Source: Tardiphaga sp. 709
Lineage (GTDB): Bacteria; Pseudomonadota; Alphaproteobacteria; Rhizobiales; Xanthobacteraceae
Length of the DNA stretch: 64,000 nucleotides
Assembly: GCF_032401055.1 (NCBI RefSeq)
Contig: NZ_CP135529.1
Coordinates: 3,222,501 to 3,286,500, forward strand
Direction of reading: 5' to 3'
Every line of letters begins with the position of its first letter. Positions within the stretch are counted from its first letter, which is position 1. This document shows, in pieces, positions 60,889 to 64,000 of this stretch. The notes under the pieces are model-generated. The model was not told the origin of the DNA and searched no databases. It was given only the letters and a program-made list of their open reading frames with translations. Made by a program: the position numbers and the translations under genes.

Positions 60889-62610
60889 TCAGTGAACCGG
60901 CAGCGGCGGATGCGGGATCGCCGACAGCAGCTCCTTCGTATAGGCGTCTTGCGGCGCATCGAGCACGGCCTCGGTCAGGCCCTGCTCGACGATCCGCCCG
61001 GTGCGCATCACGATGACACGATCGCACAGCAAACGCACCACATTCAAATCGTGCGACACGAACAAATAGCTCATCCCCATCGACTGCTTCAGGTCCTGCA
61101 ACAGGTTCAGCACCACCGCCTGAACGGAGACGTCGAGCGCAGCGGTCGGCTCATCCAGGATGATCAGCTTCGGCTGCAGCGCGATGGCCCGCGCGATGCC
61201 GACGCGCGCCTTCTGGCCGCCGGACATCTGGTGCGGAAAGCGATCGAGCAATTCGAGCGGCAAGCCAACCTGCCGCGCGAGGTCCTCGCATTTTGCACGT
61301 AATGCATCGCCGCCCTTGATGTCGCCAAGCTGCATGATCGGATCGGCAATGGCGCGCGCCGCCGTGAAACGGGGATTCAGGCTGTCGGTGGGATCCTGAA
61401 ATACCATCTGGATGCTCTTGCGCAGCGGCAACCGCGCAAAGGAGTTCGGCGCGATCTCGCCGATCTCGTCGCCATCGAACGAGATACGGCCCGAGGTCTT
61501 GTCGATCAGCCGCATCACCATCATCGACGTGGTGGACTTGCCGCAGCCGGATTCGCCGACAAGGCCGACGCTCTCGCCGTGACCAACCGTAAAGCTGATA
61601 CCATCGACAGCACGAAACTTGTCCGGCTCGGTCGGTGGCTTGCGCGAGAACAGTTTTGCCAGAGAGGCTGTCGCACCCTGGCGGGCATACTCCTTGACCA
61701 GATTGTCGACCACCAGCAGCGGCTTTGCCTCGGCGGGCGCGCCGGCGCTATCGGCAATCGTCGGCTGCACCGGCATTGCAGCGCGTTCTTCGGCCGGCAG
61801 GAGATCACGCAGCGAGACACCGAGCCGCGGCGTCGCCTGCATCAGCTTCTTCGTATAGGCGTGCTTCGGATTGGCGAAGATATCGGCCGACAGCGCCGTC
61901 TCGACCACCCTGCCCTTTTCCATCACCACGACACGGTCGCAATAGGCAGCGGCAAGGCCGAGATCATGAGTGATCAGGATGGTCGACATGCCGCGGCTCT
62001 TGGTGAGCTCGACGACCAGATCCATCACGGCTTTCTGGGTCGTGACATCGAGGCCGGTGGTCGGCTCGTCAGCTATCAGGAGCTGCGGATTACACGCCAG
62101 CGCCAGTGCGATCACCACGCGCTGGCACATGCCGCCGGAGAGTTCGAACGGATAGGCGTGATAACGCTCGCGCGGGCGTGCGATCTTGACTTGCTCGAGC
62201 GCCTCGATGGCTTTCTCGGCACGATCGGCGCTACCGGCCTGCGCATGCTGGCGCAACACGTCCTCGATCTGATCGCCGACCTTGCGAATTGGGTTGAGCG
62301 CCGCCCGCGGGTTCTGGAAGATCATCGAGATTTCGCGGCCACGCAGGTCGCGCATCTGGTTCTCGGTTGCACCCTTGATGTCGACACCAGAGAACATCAC
62401 CGAGCCTTCTGCGATCTTGCCGGCGCGGTCGAGAATGCGCATCACCGCATAGGACGTCACCGACTTGCCCGAGCCGGACTCGCCGACGATGCCGAGTGTT
62501 TCGCCCTTGGCCACGGAAATATTGACGTGTTGCACGGCCTTGACGATGCCGCGCCGCGTGGCGAATTCGACAGTGAGGTCGCTGACGTCGAGAAGCGGTT
62601 GAGCTGTCAT
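60889..62610 (-). CDS. Fused peptide-type ABC transporter ATP-binding protein (DppD-DppF type)
   Basis: 573 residues with two ABC domains. The first has Walker A GESGSGKS, signature LSGGMCQRV and LLIADEPTT. The second has Walker [10 protein letters not shown], signature MSGGQKARV and [11 protein letters not shown]. It drives the permeases at 62621 and 63552. GAGGG lies before ATG 62610, and the stop lies six bases before the DUF4089 start. Same design as the protein at 5827, but the sequence is clearly different. Confidence 0.92.
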   Translation of the reverse strand: MTAQPLLDVSDLTVEFATRRGIVKAVQHVNISVAKGETLGIVGESGSGKSVTSYAVMRILDRAGKIAEGSVMFSGVDIKGATENQMRDLRGREISMIFQNPRAALNPIRKVGDQIEDVLRQHAQAGSADRAEKAIEALEQVKIARPRERYHAYPFELSGGMCQRVVIALALACNPQLLIADEPTTGLDVTTQKAVMDLVVELTKSRGMSTILITHDLGLAAAYCDRVVVMEKGRVVETALSADIFANPKHAYTKKLMQATPRLGVSLRDLLPAEERAAMPVQPTIADSAGAPAEAKPLLVVDNLVKEYARQGATASLAKLFSRKPPTEPDKFRAVDGISFTVGHGESVGLVGESGCGKSTTSMMVMRLIDKTSGRISFDGDEIGEIAPNSFARLPLRKSIQMVFQDPTDSLNPRFTAARAIADPIMQLGDIKGGDALRAKCEDLARQVGLPLELLDRFPHQMSGGQKARVGIARAIALQPKLIILDEPTAALDVSVQAVVLNLLQDLKQSMGMSYLFVSHDLNVVRLLCDRVIVMRTGRIVEQGLTEAVLDAPQDAYTKELLSAIPHPPLPVH

Positions 62611-62620
62611 GTCCGGGCCC

Positions 62621-63541
62621 TCAGGTGCGTCGCTGCGGATCGACGATGTCGCGCAAACCGTCGCCCAACAGATTGAAGCAGAACACCGCGATCATCAGCG
62701 CCAGACCGGGGAACAATGCGATCCACCATTCGCCGGACACCATGAAGGACGCCCCTTCGGCGACCATGATGCCCCATTCCGCGGTCGGCGGACGGACACC
62801 GAGACCGATGAAGGAGAGGCCAGCGGCATTGAGGATCGCGTAACCCATGGTCAGCGACATCTGCACGATCATGATCGGCATGATGTTCGGCAGGATATGC
62901 ACCAGCAGGATGCGCATCTCGCTATTGCCCGACAGTCGGGCCGCCTGCACGAAGCCCGCTTCGCGGCGGACGTTCGCCTCGGCCCGCGCGACGCGCGCAT
63001 AGAGCGGGAAGTTTACAATGGCCGTGGCAATGATGATGTTCTGCACGGTGTTACCGAGTGCTGCGACGATACCCATGGCCAGCACGAACAGTGGAAACGC
63101 CATGATCGTATCGGCGATGCGGCCAACGATGCGATCAGTCCAGCCACCGAAATAGCCCGACGCGATACCGGCGAGGCCGCCCATGGCGAAGACGAGCGCC
63201 ACCGAGGCAATCGCGATGAAGAAGTCGAGCCGGGTCGCCACGATGACGCGGCTGAAAATGTCACGCCCGAGCTGATCAGTGCCGAACCAGTGCGCCGCAG
63301 ACGGCGCCTTCAGCGCCTGGGCCGTGTCGCTGGCGAGCGGATCGTAAGGCACGATGTAGGGGCCGAACAGCGCTGCGAACACGATCAGCATTAGCAGGCC
63401 GAACGCAAACGCCGTCACGCGGTTCTCGCCGAGAATGTAACGCGTGTGCTGCAGCGTCGCGGTAAAGCCGGAAGTGCGTTTTGCGGGCGCAGGCTTCGGC
63501 GCGGGAACGGCTTCGGAATCGACAGGCGTGACAGCGTTCAT
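62621..63541 (-). CDS. Peptide-type ABC transporter permease (DppC-like)
   Basis: 306 residues. The family text is FGTDQLGRDIFSRVIVATR and AARLSGNSEMRILLVHILPN (the EAA loop), then SFIGLGVRPPTAEWGIM. An extra N-terminal helix precedes the transport core. ATG 63541 has GAGG eight bases upstream; the GTG at 63550 is an alternative that would overlap the previous gene's stop. Confidence 0.92.
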   Translation of the reverse strand: MNAVTPVDSEAVPAPKPAPAKRTSGFTATLQHTRYILGENRVTAFAFGLLMLIVFAALFGPYIVPYDPLASDTAQALKAPSAAHWFGTDQLGRDIFSRVIVATRLDFFIAIASVALVFAMGGLAGIASGYFGGWTDRIVGRIADTIMAFPLFVLAMGIVAALGNTVQNIIIATAIVNFPLYARVARAEANVRREAGFVQAARLSGNSEMRILLVHILPNIMPIMIVQMSLTMGYAILNAAGLSFIGLGVRPPTAEWGIMVAEGASFMVSGEWWIALFPGLALMIAVFCFNLLGDGLRDIVDPQRRT

Positions 63542-63551
63542 GGTTTCCACC

Positions 63552-64000
63552 TCACCCTTCCAACCGCACGCGTGGATCGATCACGCCGTAGAGAATGTCG
63601 ATGATCAGATTGATCAGCACATACATGACGGCCATGGTCAGAACGAAGCCCTGCACCGGCGCGAAATCCGACGAGATCAGGGCTTCGACCGCGTAGGAGC
63701 CGATGCCCGGCCAGGCAAAAACCTTCTCGACCAGCACATTCGCACCGAGCAGGAACGAGAACGTCATCGACAGCGTGGTGATGACCGGCAGCATGGCGTT
63801 ACGGAACGCGTAGGTCACGATCACGGCGCGTGGCGACAGGCCGCTGGCGCGAGCCGTACGCACGAAATCGGACGACAGGATCGCCAGCATCGACGCGCGC
63901 GTCATGCGCGCGATCGGCGCGAGTGAAAATATCGCCAGCGTCGCCGTCGGCAGGATCAATTGGTTGAAGGCAGACCTGAAGGCTTCCCAGTCACGCGCGA
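63552..64000 (-). CDS. Peptide-type ABC transporter permease (DppB-like), 5' part outside the window
   Basis: C-terminal part, about 149 residues visible. The frame is open to the right edge, so the start lies outside. The EAA loop is near the beginning (DFVRTARASGLSPRAV), the last helices include LLGANVLVEKVFAWPGIGSY, and the chain ends DILYGVIDPRVRLEG. It pairs with the DppC-like permease at 62621. The binding-protein gene of this importer should lie beyond the edge. Confidence 0.9.
   Translation of the reverse strand, partial: ARDWEAFRSAFNQLILPTATLAIFSLAPIARMTRASMLAILSSDFVRTARASGLSPRAVIVTYAFRNAMLPVITTLSMTFSFLLGANVLVEKVFAWPGIGSYAVEALISSDFAPVQGFVLTMAVMYVLINLIIDILYGVIDPRVRLEG

Noticed and set aside
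1-64000. CRISPR arrays, insertion sequences, integrases, rRNA, riboswitches
   Set aside because: I looked for regular repeat-spacer units, transposase or integrase motifs, rRNA and known riboswitch cores and saw none.

Overview
The window looks like the chromosome of a free-living alphaproteobacterium of the Bradyrhizobium / Rhodopseudomonas / Tardiphaga group. The DNA is GC-rich. It carries families typical of that group (DUF3551, DUF992, DUF6894 and DUF1269 proteins, and many peptide and branched-chain amino-acid ABC importers), and it has two dispersed palindromic intergenic repeats of the kind seen in these genomes. The genus is inferred from gene content only.

Layout. (1) Bases 1-13,150: a catabolic block with two NylB-like SxxK hydrolases, a LysR regulator, a complete peptide-type ABC importer (two permeases, a fused double ATPase, a binding protein), a class III aminotransferase, an orphan nitrile-hydratase-accessory-like protein and a YtcJ-type amidohydrolase. 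(2) Bases 13,300-44,050: a stress or envelope block. It holds small secreted proteins, a membrane-anchored alpha/beta hydrolase, two DUF992 proteins, a TerB-like protein, an outer-membrane protein followed by a seven-gene Mrp/Mbh-type antiporter operon, arginine deiminase with an ArcD-like exchanger, an RND efflux pump, a histidine kinase with two paralogous NarL-type regulators, an AI-2E-family transporter, a second ArcD-like permease, a membrane metallophosphoesterase, an HdeD-like protein and a DUF1269 protein. (3) Bases 44,200-52,200: a Liv-type ABC importer with a carboxymuconolactone-decarboxylase-like protein, divergent from a GntR regulator, a 3-hydroxyisobutyrate-dehydrogenase-like enzyme and an alpha/beta hydrolase. 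(4) Bases 52,200-53,800: a small gene, a DUF2778 protein and tRNA-Ser(GGA). (5) Bases 54,000-57,950: otsA, otsB and an MFS transporter. (6) Bases 58,100-64,000: a GntR regulator and an HpxXYZ/AtzGEH-like amidase module, preceded by a peptide-type ABC importer that runs off the right edge.

The most interesting signal is in the stress block. A near-palindrome, ATC(A)GGG-N5-CCC(T)GAT, with five perfect copies of ATCGGG-N5-CCCT and four close variants, lies in front of otherwise unrelated genes between 13.5 and 42 kb: the small secreted proteins, DUF992, arcDA, the RND pump, a membrane-protein pair and the metallophosphoesterase. The same block encodes a cytosolic kinase with no sensor domain and twin NarL-type regulators. 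My inference is a local regulon read by one or both regulators. Further signals are a twin palindrome spaced exactly 30 bp in front of the GntR gene at 49.3 kb, a 22-bp near-palindrome just upstream of otsA, and a 55-codon gene at 52.2 kb that is easily missed.
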